Below the pieces are notes generated by a model. That model made no database searches and was not told where the DNA came from. It worked only from the letters and a program-made list of their open reading frames with translations. The position numbers were made by a program, and so were the translations under genes. 64,000 bases of DNA. Origin: an uncultured Eggerthellaceae bacterium. Lineage in GTDB: Bacteria > Actinomycetota > Coriobacteriia > Coriobacteriales > Eggerthellaceae. The stretch is taken from positions 1 through 64,000 of the forward strand of contig CALBGP010000013.1 of NCBI GenBank assembly GCA_937892845.1. The letters run 5' to 3'. Shown here piece after piece: positions 52,470 to 60,904 of the stretch (position 1 is its first letter; every line of letters starts with the position of its first letter).

Positions 52470-53453
52470 TTAGTCGGTATCGGAAGGCGATCGGCTTTCG
52501 ATACCATCCTTCAGATTAGATTCGGTGCAGACGCCGTTGGTTGCAGTCAGGGCGATTCGGCCGCCTTTGGCTTTCGGTAGCATGGCCAGCTTGATGGCGC
52601 CGGAGGGGCAGGCTTCTACGCAGTCACGGCATTTCGTGCACTCGCAGAAATCCGACCCGAGTTCGGGGTGGCGCGGATTTATCTTCTGCGTGCAGACCTG
52701 GGCGCAGCGGCTGCAATGCGCGCCTGTGGTGGTTTCGAGGCATGCGGTGTCATCGATGGAGGGGACGAAGGTCCTATTCGCCTTCGAGATGAGGCTCATG
52801 AAGGCAGAAAGGGGGCAGATGTGCGTGCACCATTTGCGGAAGAAGATGACTTCGACGGCAAGCAGTGCGGGTACGGCTACGACGGTCCAGCTCACATCGC
52901 CGGCGCTGAACAGCAAAATGACCAGGAATACGGTGGCGAATGCCAAGCCTATGGGGCAGATGAGGCAGAATACGGGGAATCCGAAAACCGCCGTCGAGAG
53001 AAGGGCGCCGCCCAGAATCATGTGGCGCGAATCAAGGCTCCCTTTTCCGGCGCAGCTGCCGCATCCTCGCGTGCAGCGCTTCAGATCGGAGAGCTCCTTT
53101 TCGGTCAGCGCGATCGGCTCGCTGCTTTCGGGACTGGGCGTTTCATGGGCGCTGCTTTTCTTCTTGAAGATGTCGCGAAGGCTTGATGCCACGGGAACCG
53201 GGCAGATCCATGCGCAGAAGGCCCGTCCGAGGATGATGATCGCGATCACGGCTATGACAAGGGAGATCACCGCGCGCGGAACCATGGTCTTGCTTGCGAG
53301 CATGGTTCCCAAGGCTCCGAGGGGGCAGATGAGCGAGATGTCTTTCCATCCGAACGATGAAAGGTTGCCGATGGGGGCGTAGAGCGCGAAGGCAATGCCC
53401 GCTATGGCCAGGATGGCGATGGGGATGATGATGCGAAGGCGTTTCGATTTCAC
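52470..53453 (-). CDS. NapH-like membrane ferredoxin
   Basis: A 327-residue polytopic protein of the NapH/CcoG type. Five or so hydrophobic segments carry CXXXCP motifs (FCAWICPVP about residue 85, FCLICPIG about residue 165, WCTHICPLS about residue 215), followed by a C-terminal double-cluster ferredoxin (HCSRCAQVC, then CECTKCRDCVEACPSGAI). NapH takes electrons from quinol and passes them to NapG. There is also a Cys group CTRGCGSC in the middle loop. The start is GTG at 53453 with AAGGAGGG; it begins 12 bases after the NapG-like stop. No napA is present, so its acceptor is probably the molybdoreductase. Confidence 0.88.
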   Translation of the reverse strand: MKSKRLRIIIPIAILAIAGIAFALYAPIGNLSSFGWKDISLICPLGALGTMLASKTMVPRAVISLVIAVIAIIILGRAFCAWICPVPVASSLRDIFKKKSSAHETPSPESSEPIALTEKELSDLKRCTRGCGSCAGKGSLDSRHMILGGALLSTAVFGFPVFCLICPIGLAFATVFLVILLFSAGDVSWTVVAVPALLAVEVIFFRKWCTHICPLSAFMSLISKANRTFVPSIDDTACLETTTGAHCSRCAQVCTQKINPRHPELGSDFCECTKCRDCVEACPSGAIKLAMLPKAKGGRIALTATNGVCTESNLKDGIESRSPSDTD

Positions 53454-53465
53454 GGCCGTCCCTCC

Positions 53466-54170
53466 TTAGTTCGCCGCGGACTCAAGGGCCGCTACATTGC
53501 GTGCGGCGAGGTTGTTCGGATCGAGTTCGCTGATGGGCTTGATGACAATCGCCCTGTCCGTCATGTCGGCCAAGATGGAGCCCTCTTTGAGCGAGACGCA
53601 CGCGGTGTAGCATGCTCCGCATCCATTGCAGCGGTCTGCGTAAACATGGGGCATGTCATTCTCATCGAGCTCGATGGCGTCGTATTCGCAGGCATCTTGG
53701 CAGAATCGGCATCCTTTGAAACGCCATGCGAGACACCAATCCGTATTGATTTCGGCAACGCCAATGATGGTGTTCTCCGGATTCGGTTCCAGCGACTTGT
53801 CGATGGCCTGCGTCGGGCAGACGCTGGCGCACAGCGGCACCCCGTTGTTCTCTTCTGCGCACCAATTGCACCAGTTCGAGCTGAAATCGAGGGTAGGTGT
53901 GCGCATCCCCACGACCCCGTCCTCGATATGGCTGGGGACGATGATGTGGCGCGGGCATGATTCGACGCACTTTTCGCACCGGATGCAGTTTGCCAGCAGG
54001 TGGTCTTCATCCTGTGCTCCCGGCGGTCTGATGATCGCCGATGGGCCTACCAGCTTCAGTGTTCCGAGCCCCAGGGCCAAAGCGGCGCCTCCTGCCCCTA
54101 TGCACAACGTTCTGCGCGTCATACCTGCATACGTGCGGTCGGGTTCTCTGTTCTTGTTGCTTTCTGCCAT
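53466..54170 (-). CDS. NapG-like Tat-exported Fe-S protein
   Basis: A 234-residue ferredoxin. N-terminal Tat motif TRRTLCIGAGGAALALG, then four Cys groups: CIRCEKCVESCP, a WCNWCAEENNGVPLCASVCP group, CLAWRFKGCRFCQDAC and CNGCGACYTAC, for four [4Fe-4S] clusters. NapG relays electrons from NapH. The start ATG at 54170 follows AGAGGGG; an ATG at 54221 overlaps the TorD gene end. Sits 47 bases after torD-like and 12 before napH-like gene. Confidence 0.9.
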   Translation of the reverse strand: MAESNKNREPDRTYAGMTRRTLCIGAGGAALALGLGTLKLVGPSAIIRPPGAQDEDHLLANCIRCEKCVESCPRHIIVPSHIEDGVVGMRTPTLDFSSNWCNWCAEENNGVPLCASVCPTQAIDKSLEPNPENTIIGVAEINTDWCLAWRFKGCRFCQDACEYDAIELDENDMPHVYADRCNGCGACYTACVSLKEGSILADMTDRAIVIKPISELDPNNLAARNVAALESAAN

Positions 54171-54217
54171 GTTCCCCTCTTTCCCGGGGTGCTGTTGCGC
54201 ACTGCCTGATCGGTTTT

Positions 54218-54943
54218 TCATTGTTCGGATGCTGAGTCTCCGTCAGAGAGCAGGTCGCCCAAAAGCTCCCCGTCCGCCTCCAGGAATCCGTCCGTGATGT
54301 CAGCGAGTCCTTTGTAGAAGTCCGTTCGGGCGAAGTGACGCATGTCCACGGTGAGCATGGGAACCCATGCGCCCAGGTGGTCTTCCAGGAAGTTCTTCTG
54401 GGTCATCAGCAAGCTGAAGGCTCCGTCTTCGTCGTCGGCGCGCAGGGCGTCAGCGGTGCGTTGCGAGAGGATCTTCATGAACTCAAGCTCGAGGGCTATG
54501 TGGTCTTCGCCTTCTTTCCAGGTCAGGGACTTGTCCAGCCCGTAAGCGCGGTAGATGGCCAGGACCTCGTCGCGTGCTTCCTGCATGAGCAGGCGCTTTT
54601 CGGAGGTATAGACGGATTCGAAGGGGAATGCGGCTCCGTCAAGCTCGTTGGTGTTGCCGATGAACGTCTTCACGTAGTCCACGGCAAGCTCGGTGACCGT
54701 GTTGTCCCACACCTTGCCCAGATATGAGGTCAAAAGCCGGTAGCCCGAATCGGCGGTGCTGTTTCCGGTCGAGGCAGGGAAGCGCATCGCGCGCAAAGAA
54801 TCCAGCAGCTCCGCGTCGGCTTCCACGCGATACATGCGTGCCAGAAAGCCGTAGTTCGCCGCTCGTTTTTCGCACAGGTCGGCAAGGTCGTTTCGGAATT
54901 CTGCTTGCTGCTCTTCGGAGGCAGATTCGATGGTATCAGTCAT
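54218..54943 (-). CDS. TorD-family molybdoenzyme maturation chaperone
   Basis: A 241-residue all-helical protein of the TorD/DmsD (redox-enzyme maturation) family: residues 75-160 have the typical LAVDYVKTFIGNTN, then PFESVYTS and KEGEDHIALELEFM. It should bind the Tat signal of the Mo catalytic subunit and guide cofactor insertion. The ATG at 54943 is preferred because AAGGATGG lies 8 bases upstream; an ATG three codons earlier has the ribosome site too close. Part of the leftward operon opposite the catalytic subunit. Confidence 0.88.
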   Translation of the reverse strand: MTDTIESASEEQQAEFRNDLADLCEKRAANYGFLARMYRVEADAELLDSLRAMRFPASTGNSTADSGYRLLTSYLGKVWDNTVTELAVDYVKTFIGNTNELDGAAFPFESVYTSEKRLLMQEARDEVLAIYRAYGLDKSLTWKEGEDHIALELEFMKILSQRTADALRADDEDGAFSLLMTQKNFLEDHLGAWVPMLTVDMRHFARTDFYKGLADITDGFLEADGELLGDLLSDGDSASEQ

Positions 54944-54986
54944 TGCGTCCATCCTTATGTCGGGTTCTTTCGTCGAACAATGGTCG

Positions 54987-55808
54987 TCAGTTCGTTTCGG
55001 CTGCAAGATTGCAAAGCGCCTTTTCACCCAGATCCGTGATGCGCCATGCGCTGTCACTCCAGGCGATGGCTCCGTTTTCGGCCAGTCGGTCTATGAACCG
55101 AGGGACGTACATGCGGGGATTTTGCAGGGCAGGATCGCCGTTGACCAGGGGCCCAAGGGTTTTTTCAAGTGCGCCTTCTTCGCTTTGCGCGTGTTCGAGG
55201 ACAACTCGGTAGATGTGGCGGTAGGAGGGTTCGGCGGCGAAAAGCGCCGTGAGGCGCTCGGCGGGCTTGTCTGCTTCCACCACTTCTGAGCCTTCCGCGG
55301 TGGTGTGCCAGAAAATCTCCGGGGGAGTGCTGGGCTCAAGGTATGCCACGCCGTCTACGATGACGGTTTCGGGCTCAAGGTTGAGGTCTTCGTAGAAAGC
55401 GCCGTCTTCGGTCAGGCGTTCAAGGGCGCCTGCGCGATGCAGGTGATGAAGGATGGTGTCGGCAGAGAAGATGCTCTTCTCGTTTTCCTGGAATTCCTGG
55501 ATGAATCGGATTGCATCGGTGTTCGATGCGGGGTCTTCGCAGTGCGCCATGACGGAGATGAGGAGCCTGCGGGAGGGCTTCATGTTGTCCAGAAGCGTTG
55601 CTATGCGCACGCGTGCGGGCTGGGTCGCAAGCTCTTCGCTTGTCTGGGCGAGAGCTTCCATTGTGGGGAACTCCCGCGGATCTGCGCGGATGACGCCGCT
55701 CTCAAGCGGTGCGTCGAAGTCCTGGTCGTCGGGGTTGAAGTCGGCAAGAGGATTGAAGCTGTCGTACCCTTCTTCTGGTGACAGGTCGAAGATGCTTTCC
55801 TGAGCCAT
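54987..55808 (-). CDS. unknown acidic protein heading the TorD-NapGH operon
   Basis: A 273-residue soluble protein I cannot assign. The first 70 residues are acidic and low complexity (LSPEEGYDSFNPLADFNPDDQDF). Then come two helical regions that read like winged-helix domains, the first about residues 75-145 (RRLLISVMAHCEDPASNTDAI, ILHHLHRAGALERL), the second at the C-terminus (VPRFIDRLAENGAIAWSDSAWRITDLGEKAL). No Cys clusters or membrane segments. ATG 55808 follows AAGGAGG. It is first in the operon, 43 bases ahead of the TorD gene, suggesting a role in maturation or regulation of the molybdoreductase. Confidence 0.75.
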   Translation of the reverse strand: MAQESIFDLSPEEGYDSFNPLADFNPDDQDFDAPLESGVIRADPREFPTMEALAQTSEELATQPARVRIATLLDNMKPSRRLLISVMAHCEDPASNTDAIRFIQEFQENEKSIFSADTILHHLHRAGALERLTEDGAFYEDLNLEPETVIVDGVAYLEPSTPPEIFWHTTAEGSEVVEADKPAERLTALFAAEPSYRHIYRVVLEHAQSEEGALEKTLGPLVNGDPALQNPRMYVPRFIDRLAENGAIAWSDSAWRITDLGEKALCNLAAETN

Positions 55809-55857
55809 GAAACGCCTCCTTGACAATCATCGTGGCATGAAACGCGAAAATCCAAGC

Positions 55858-55909
55858 CTTATCCCCCGATAAGACCTGGTTCGTGCAGATGATTGCCCGG
55901 AGTTCCGGG
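55858..55909. promoter_or_regulatory. two short dyads in the leader of the TorD-NapGH operon
   Basis: CTTATC-CCCC-GATAAG at 55858-55873 and CCCGGA-GT-TCCGGG at 55896-55909 lie between the promoter and the first start codon. Possible operator or RNA hairpins. Confidence 0.4.
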
Positions 55910-55925
55910 ATTTTCCCCATAGCGC

Positions 55926-55954
55926 ATCATACGTCCGAGGTCACGATGCGTCAA
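55926..55954 (-). promoter_or_regulatory. promoter of the TorD-NapGH operon
   Basis: On the minus strand: TTGACG (55954-55949), 17-base spacer, TATGAT (55931-55926). It gives a leader of about 110 nt. Confidence 0.7.
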
Positions 55955-55999
55955 TGGATGCTCTGCGAGGGTTGTTGCGTTCAAGAGACGGGGCGAAAA

Positions 56000-56038
56000 G
56001 CGGCGAGCCCCTGGTCCGTGATGGATCCAGGGGCTCGC
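56000..56038 (-). terminator. terminator after the UspA-like gene
   Basis: A perfect 12-bp stem GCGAGCCCCTGG (56003-56014) with CCAGGGGCTCGC (56027-56038) and a 12-base loop. On the minus strand CGCTTTTC follows. Situated 51 bases past the stop. Confidence 0.7.
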
Positions 56039-56088
56039 ATGAATCGTCCGGACTGAAGCCGGATTGATTGCGGCGGGTTGGTGAAAGG

Positions 56089-56532
56089 CTAACCCTGCTT
56101 GACCACAAGCACGTCGCAGCGCAGGTTGCGGATCAGGTAGGTGGAGACGCTTCCCACGAATGCGTATTTGATGTTGGACAAGCCGCGTTCGCCGCAGATG
56201 ACCAGATCGGGGTCGAACGGCTGGATGAGCTGCTCGTCAAGCGTTTCGGTGATGCGGCCCGCCTTCACCGAAACGGTGACCGATTTGATATCGGGGTTGG
56301 AGCGTGCCATCTCGAGGGTGTCGGCGATGGAGGCCTCCAGCTTCTGCTTCATTTCCTCGGCCAAGGCGGCGAAATCAGTGCCGGCCGCCTCGTAGGGGAC
56401 GGAATCGACGACATGGCCGAACATGAGATCGGCGTGGTTGTTGGCGGCTACCGTAATGGCGCGAAGGGCAACTTCGTTCTGGGTTTTTCCGCCGTCGAGC
56501 GCAGCGAAGACGCGCTTGTACTCCTGGGGCAT
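56089..56532 (-). CDS. universal stress protein (UspA family)
   Basis: A 147-residue single-domain Usp: KRVFAALDGGKTQNEVALRAITVA at the start, and the C-terminal DLVICGERGLSNIKYAFVGSVSTYLIRNLRCDVLVVK. The usual ATP-binding pattern G-x2-G-x9-G-S/T is present as GERGLSNIKYAFVGS, so an ATP-binding subtype is likely. ATG 56532 follows AGGAGG. A cytosolic stress or energy-state protein; no operon partner. Confidence 0.92.
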   Translation of the reverse strand: MPQEYKRVFAALDGGKTQNEVALRAITVAANNHADLMFGHVVDSVPYEAAGTDFAALAEEMKQKLEASIADTLEMARSNPDIKSVTVSVKAGRITETLDEQLIQPFDPDLVICGERGLSNIKYAFVGSVSTYLIRNLRCDVLVVKQG

Positions 56533-56669
56533 GATGCCTCCTAACTGATTGCTTCCGCGCATGCGGAAGTACATCTATGCAGCTGTCAGGTTGGTTTCAT
56601 TTTAGCACGGCGGTTCCGTGGGCCCCGTTCGACCATGATAAAATGCTTCCAAATCGTCAAAGGGGTCGT

Positions 56670-59531
56670 ATGCAGCACATTTCACACGTCAGTCCAATCG
56701 CTTTCCCGGTTTCTGGATATCGCATCTTTCGGGCAATGCCGGCATTTCTGCTGGCATGCCTCATCTGCGTTGCAGGCGTGCTTTTTGCCGCGCCCTTTGC
56801 GGCCTGGGCTCAAACGGATCCTTCGGAAGATTTCTACTATGCTCAGCTTACCCCCGATGAGCAGGGGTTCTATGACTCGTTGGCGGCATATTCGGACGAA
56901 TTCGCCGTCGAATCGAATACCGGCATAGCCATCGAGGTGCCCTCTTCCGCCGAAATCGACGTGGATAGAACCGTGCGCGCGTTTTTCCTGGACCATCCCG
57001 AAGTGTTCTGGGTCGATCCTGAGCAGGTGGCCTTCGCCAAAAGCGCCGCGGAGGGATCGTCGGGTGCCGAGTCCTCGGTCTACCGCATCGATGCAGGCTC
57101 GCCGTATTTCCGCGAAGGCTTCGACGAGGCATCCCTTTCCGTCATGCGGGACGCGTTCACATCCCGCATAGAACTGGCCACGTTGGGTCTGACGGGTACT
57201 GCGGCGGATAAGGCCGGATACCTCAAGGACTGGCTTTCGGCCTACAACGCCGGTTGGCGTTCAGTCGGATCCGGCGGTCGCGGGTCTAGCGCCTATGCCG
57301 CCATCGTCGATCTTCCGGGAACTTGCGACGAAGATGCCGTGGCGTATGCTTCCGCATACAAATGCCTGCTCGATGCTGCAGGGATTCCCAGCGTCATCGT
57401 GATGGATGTCGCCCAGTCCCAACTGGAGGGACCGCAGCCTCGGGTGTGGAACGCCGTGCGCATCGACGGCTCGTACTATGCAGTCGATGCGATGTGGGAG
57501 CTTGATCCATTCGCCCCTGACAACATGCCCTGCTTTCTGGTGGGCTCCGACACCCCTGTAGTCGAAGGCGTGCTTACGGGTCGCACGTTCGGCCAGACCC
57601 ACACCCCCTCCGATTCGGGGCTTTCCGGTGCCGGATTCGCCGTGCCCGAGCTTGCGGCGGGTGCCTATGTCGAGCCTGACCCTGTGACCGTGGATGCCAA
57701 GACGTTTCCCGACGATGCGCTGCGCGCCTGGCTTCTCGATCCCCACAATGCGCTCGGCTCCTGCGCGGACGGCATGCTCACCGCATCAGAGGCGGCCAAT
57801 GTCGTTGAGCTTGATGTTTCGGGTTTGGACATCGAGTCGCTCGAGGGCATCGGGCACTTCGCCTCGCTGCGCACGCTTGACTGCTCGGATAACCGCCTGC
57901 AGGTGCTGGACTTGTCTGCGAATGCCGATATCTCGCGCCTTGATGCTTCGGACAACTCCTTAGTTGAGCTGGACCTGTCCCAGGCCGTCCATCTTGACGG
58001 CGCGTCGCTTGATGTGACGGGCAACGTGCTCGAGCGGCTCGTGCTTCCCCATGCCATCGGCGGCAGCGTGGCCTCTTCCGCGTTCGCAAGCCAGCGCTCC
58101 GCCGAAGGGTTTCTGCCTCCCGTGTGGCGCATCGGCGATGAGACGGGCGAAGTTCCCGGCGATGCCGTGGCCCTTGAGGGTCAGACATTGGTGGCCGTGC
58201 GAGAACCGGCGCGCTATCTGATCGAATTCGACGGGGGAGAAGCGACGGGCGCCATGGAGCCGCAGGTGGTGTCCTTCGGCAGCGACTACACGGTGCCTGC
58301 CTGCGGGTTCGAGCGCGAAGGGTACCGTTTCGCGGGTTGGTCTGCGGCTGTGCCCGACGCCGAACCTCAGAAGCTGCATACGGGTGAAACCGTTTCAAGC
58401 TTGACTGCCGTCGACGGTGCCCGCGTGGTTTTCAGCGCGGTGTGGGAGCCTGTTTCCTATTCGGTCTCCTTCGATCCCGGCTCGTATGAGCCCGCCGAAG
58501 GCGAGCCGTGGCCCGCTGATGTGAAAGCCGCCTACGACCAGTCCTTCGACCTGCCCGTTCCAGATGTTGAGGATGCTTCGCGCCTGGTTGGTTGGTGCGC
58601 TGATTCCCAGGGCGAAGGCCATATCTATGTTGCGGGCTCTCAGGCCCTCAACCTTGCCGCGCAACAAGGTGAGAAGGTGGTGCTCTACGCCATCTGGAAC
58701 GAAAATCCGCTGTCTGCCTTGCGCCGCCATGCGCTCGATGAGCTTGAAGCCGTTTACGCTTCCCGCGACGCCGCTTCCTATACCGCGAAGGGCAAGGAGG
58801 CGTTCGAATCGGCTTATGCCGAAGGCATGACGGCCATCCGGGCGGCTTCGACGCTGTCTTCGGTGGATTCGGCCTTGGCGTCGGCCGTCGTTGACATTCT
58901 CCAGGTCAAGACCAAGTCTGAAGCTGTGGAGGATGCCGTCGGCTCATGGCGTGCCGAGCATTCCGACATCCTTTCTGCCCCTATTGCGCGCTCGGGGGAT
59001 ATGGACGCCATCGTAGCGGCCATCAACTCCGCCTCCACGCTTTCCGAGGACGCGGAGGTGCAAAGCGACGTTTCCGTTCAGCTCGCCGATGACGTGGAGT
59101 CCCTGACGGAGAAGCGTGAGGTTTCGGCGGCGAAGACGCTGCGGCTGGAAACGCTCAAGGGACTCTACGATGGCTACGACCTGTCTTCGTTCGACGGGGA
59201 AGGCGCCGCCCTCATCACCACGGCCTATCAGGAAGGGGTGCGTGCCATCGATGCCGCGGTAAGCGTGGCCGATGTGGAAACGGAGACGGAGACGGCCCGT
59301 TTGGCTCTTGCCCAGGCAGCTCAGCAATCCGCAGGCGAGGGCGCGCTCATCGGTCCGTCGGCGCTTTCGGGGATGGGGCAAGATTCCTCGTCTGAGCAGG
59401 GCGAAGGGTCCGGCCAGGCAGCGCTTGGCACATCGAGCTTCTTCCTGCTGCTGTTCTTGATCTGCGGCATTACCGGGTTGTGCGTGCTCTACGCCAACGT
59501 GCGCGATAAGGCCCGCGCCCGCCAGCGTTGA
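56670..59531 (+). CDS. exported surface protein: transglutaminase-like, LRR and InlB-type repeats
   Basis: A 953-residue protein. Signal segment about residues 20-48 ending AAWAQ. Residues about 180-310 form a transglutaminase-like domain: the Cys side is kept (GTCDEDAVAYASAYKCLLDAAGIPS), but where the family has H-A-W-N it reads PRVWNAVRIDG, so the catalytic His is Arg. Next comes a short leucine-rich stretch (VVELDVSGLDIESLEGI, LRTLDCSDNRLQVLDLS), two InlB/Listeria-Bacteroides-type repeats (YRFAGWSA about residue 550, then SFDPGSY), two helical repeats with SYTAKGKEAFESAYAEGM, and a C-terminal membrane segment with tail KARARQR. No LPXTG, so membrane-anchored. ATG 56670 follows AAAGGGG. Possible ligand-binding rather than catalytic protein. 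Confidence 0.85.
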   Translation: MQHISHVSPIAFPVSGYRIFRAMPAFLLACLICVAGVLFAAPFAAWAQTDPSEDFYYAQLTPDEQGFYDSLAAYSDEFAVESNTGIAIEVPSSAEIDVDRTVRAFFLDHPEVFWVDPEQVAFAKSAAEGSSGAESSVYRIDAGSPYFREGFDEASLSVMRDAFTSRIELATLGLTGTAADKAGYLKDWLSAYNAGWRSVGSGGRGSSAYAAIVDLPGTCDEDAVAYASAYKCLLDAAGIPSVIVMDVAQSQLEGPQPRVWNAVRIDGSYYAVDAMWELDPFAPDNMPCFLVGSDTPVVEGVLTGRTFGQTHTPSDSGLSGAGFAVPELAAGAYVEPDPVTVDAKTFPDDALRAWLLDPHNALGSCADGMLTASEAANVVELDVSGLDIESLEGIGHFASLRTLDCSDNRLQVLDLSANADISRLDASDNSLVELDLSQAVHLDGASLDVTGNVLERLVLPHAIGGSVASSAFASQRSAEGFLPPVWRIGDETGEVPGDAVALEGQTLVAVREPARYLIEFDGGEATGAMEPQVVSFGSDYTVPACGFEREGYRFAGWSAAVPDAEPQKLHTGETVSSLTAVDGARVVFSAVWEPVSYSVSFDPGSYEPAEGEPWPADVKAAYDQSFDLPVPDVEDASRLVGWCADSQGEGHIYVAGSQALNLAAQQGEKVVLYAIWNENPLSALRRHALDELEAVYASRDAASYTAKGKEAFESAYAEGMTAIRAASTLSSVDSALASAVVDILQVKTKSEAVEDAVGSWRAEHSDILSAPIARSGDMDAIVAAINSASTLSEDAEVQSDVSVQLADDVESLTEKREVSAAKTLRLETLKGLYDGYDLSSFDGEGAALITTAYQEGVRAIDAAVSVADVETETETARLALAQAAQQSAGEGALIGPSALSGMGQDSSSEQGEGSGQAALGTSSFFLLLFLICGITGLCVLYANVRDKARARQR

Positions 59532-59568
59532 TGCCCGTATCCCGCAGCCTTTTCAGCTGAAGACGTCC

Positions 59569-59613
59569 GAAAAACGAAGGACCCGGTGCCCTCAGTGCAC
59601 CCGGGTCCTTCGT
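59569..59613. terminator. terminator between convergent genes
   Basis: Arms ACGAAGGACCCGG (59574-59586) and CCGGGTCCTTCGT (59601-59613), 13 bp, with an inner GGTG/CACC alternative. On the minus strand it is followed by TTTTTCGG, so it is best placed to end the aldolase gene; on the plus strand the tail is weak. Confidence 0.85.
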
Positions 59614-59634
59614 GTCGGTTTGCGCAGGATCGGC

Positions 59635-60762
59635 CTACAGGACGTCTTCGCCTGCCAGGACGCGCCTGGCGAAATCGATGTGCTCAGGCTGCGTGGACCA
59701 GCGGCAGGTCATGCGCACGATGGTGTGGTTGTCGTCGGGGTAGGCGATCTCGTCGGCGTCGAAGGCCCGTACGAAGTCCTTCGCCAGATCGTTTTCCAGC
59801 ACGAGGAACTGCTGGTTGGTGTTCGAGTCGCTGGCGAATGAGGTATAGCCCGCCTCCTGCAGCACGTGCTTGAGCTCCATCGCCATGGCCACGGAATGAC
59901 GTCCGAGGGCCATGAACAACGAGTCGCCCTCGAGCGCCTCGGGAACGTCGGCGCTTACGGATGCGGTGGAGAACAGCGCGTCGAACTGGATGCCAAGAAG
60001 GCGGCCTTTGGCCATCACGGCGCCCTTCTGCTTCATGATGTAGCGGAAGTCGCGCTGGATTTCAGGGTTTCGGATCACCAGCGCCTCTCCGAACAGCGCA
60101 CCGTTTTTGGTGCCGCCGATGCTGAAAGCATCCGAGAATGCGCACAGATCTGCCAGCGTGATGTCGCATCCTTCGGCAGCAAGGCCGCAGGCGAGCCTGG
60201 CGCCGTCGATGTAGAGCAGCAGGTCATGGGAGCGCGTGTAGGAGTAGATGTCCTTGAGGCGCTTGAGGTTGAAGGAAAGGCCCATCTCGGTGGCAAGCGA
60301 GAGATATACCATGCGCGGCTTGACCATATGGTAGTTCGAACCGCCCTGGTGCTCTTTGACCACGGCATCGATGCCGGAAACGGAAAGCAGCCCGTCGGCG
60401 TCGGCGGTGGTCAGCACCTTGTGCCCGCACGCTTCGATGGCACCGGTTTCGTGCACATTGATGTGCCCGTCAGGCGCGGCAATGACGCATTCGTGGGGAC
60501 GAAGGCCCGCAGCCATCACAAGCAGGTTGGCCATGGTGCCGCCGGCCACGAATTCGACCTGGAGTGCCGCAGAGGCGATGCCCGCCTTGCGAAGGGCACC
60601 TGCGGCATCGGAGCGCGTGATGGCGGAACGGATTGCCGTGCGGGCGCGTGCGCAGATGGCGTCATCGGTATAGCCCGGGGTCTGCTCCATGTTCATGGAG
60701 ACTACGGCATCGAGCACCCGGGGGTGGGCACCTTCCATATAGTCATTGCGAAAGCTGTACAT
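59635..60762 (-). CDS. low-specificity threonine aldolase-type PLP enzyme
   Basis: A 375-residue fold-type I PLP enzyme of the beta-eliminating lyase/threonine aldolase group, cleaving beta-hydroxy amino acids to glycine and an aldehyde. Seen: N-terminal RNDYMEGAHPRVLDAV, FVAGGTMANLLVM, the cofactor Asp in LLYIDGARLACGLA and the Schiff-base Lys in FSIGGTKNGAL (about residue 202). It is somewhat longer than LtaE (about 335). ATG 60762 follows GAGGAG. Divergent from the infA alpha operon, no partner genes. Confidence 0.9.
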   Translation of the reverse strand: MYSFRNDYMEGAHPRVLDAVVSMNMEQTPGYTDDAICARARTAIRSAITRSDAAGALRKAGIASAALQVEFVAGGTMANLLVMAAGLRPHECVIAAPDGHINVHETGAIEACGHKVLTTADADGLLSVSGIDAVVKEHQGGSNYHMVKPRMVYLSLATEMGLSFNLKRLKDIYSYTRSHDLLLYIDGARLACGLAAEGCDITLADLCAFSDAFSIGGTKNGALFGEALVIRNPEIQRDFRYIMKQKGAVMAKGRLLGIQFDALFSTASVSADVPEALEGDSLFMALGRHSVAMAMELKHVLQEAGYTSFASDSNTNQQFLVLENDLAKDFVRAFDADEIAYPDDNHTIVRMTCRWSTQPEHIDFARRVLAGEDVL

Positions 60763-60853
60763 CAAGGGCTCCTCACGTGTAGAATGGCTTCTGTCTGATT
60801 CAAAAGGGGATGGTATCATCAATTGTGGAGTTTTTCCGCAGAGACCAAAGTAT

Positions 60854-60862
60854 TGATATAAT
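60854..60862 (+). promoter_or_regulatory. extended -10 promoter of infA
   Basis: TTGATATAAT contains an extended -10 (TGA-TATAAT; TATAAT at 60857-60862). The -35 is weak (TTCCGC, 60834-60839). The infA start is about 40 bases downstream. Confidence 0.65.
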
Positions 60863-60904
60863 TCCCGTTTGCCGCTGTATAGCAAGTAAGGAGAAGGATT
60901 ACTT

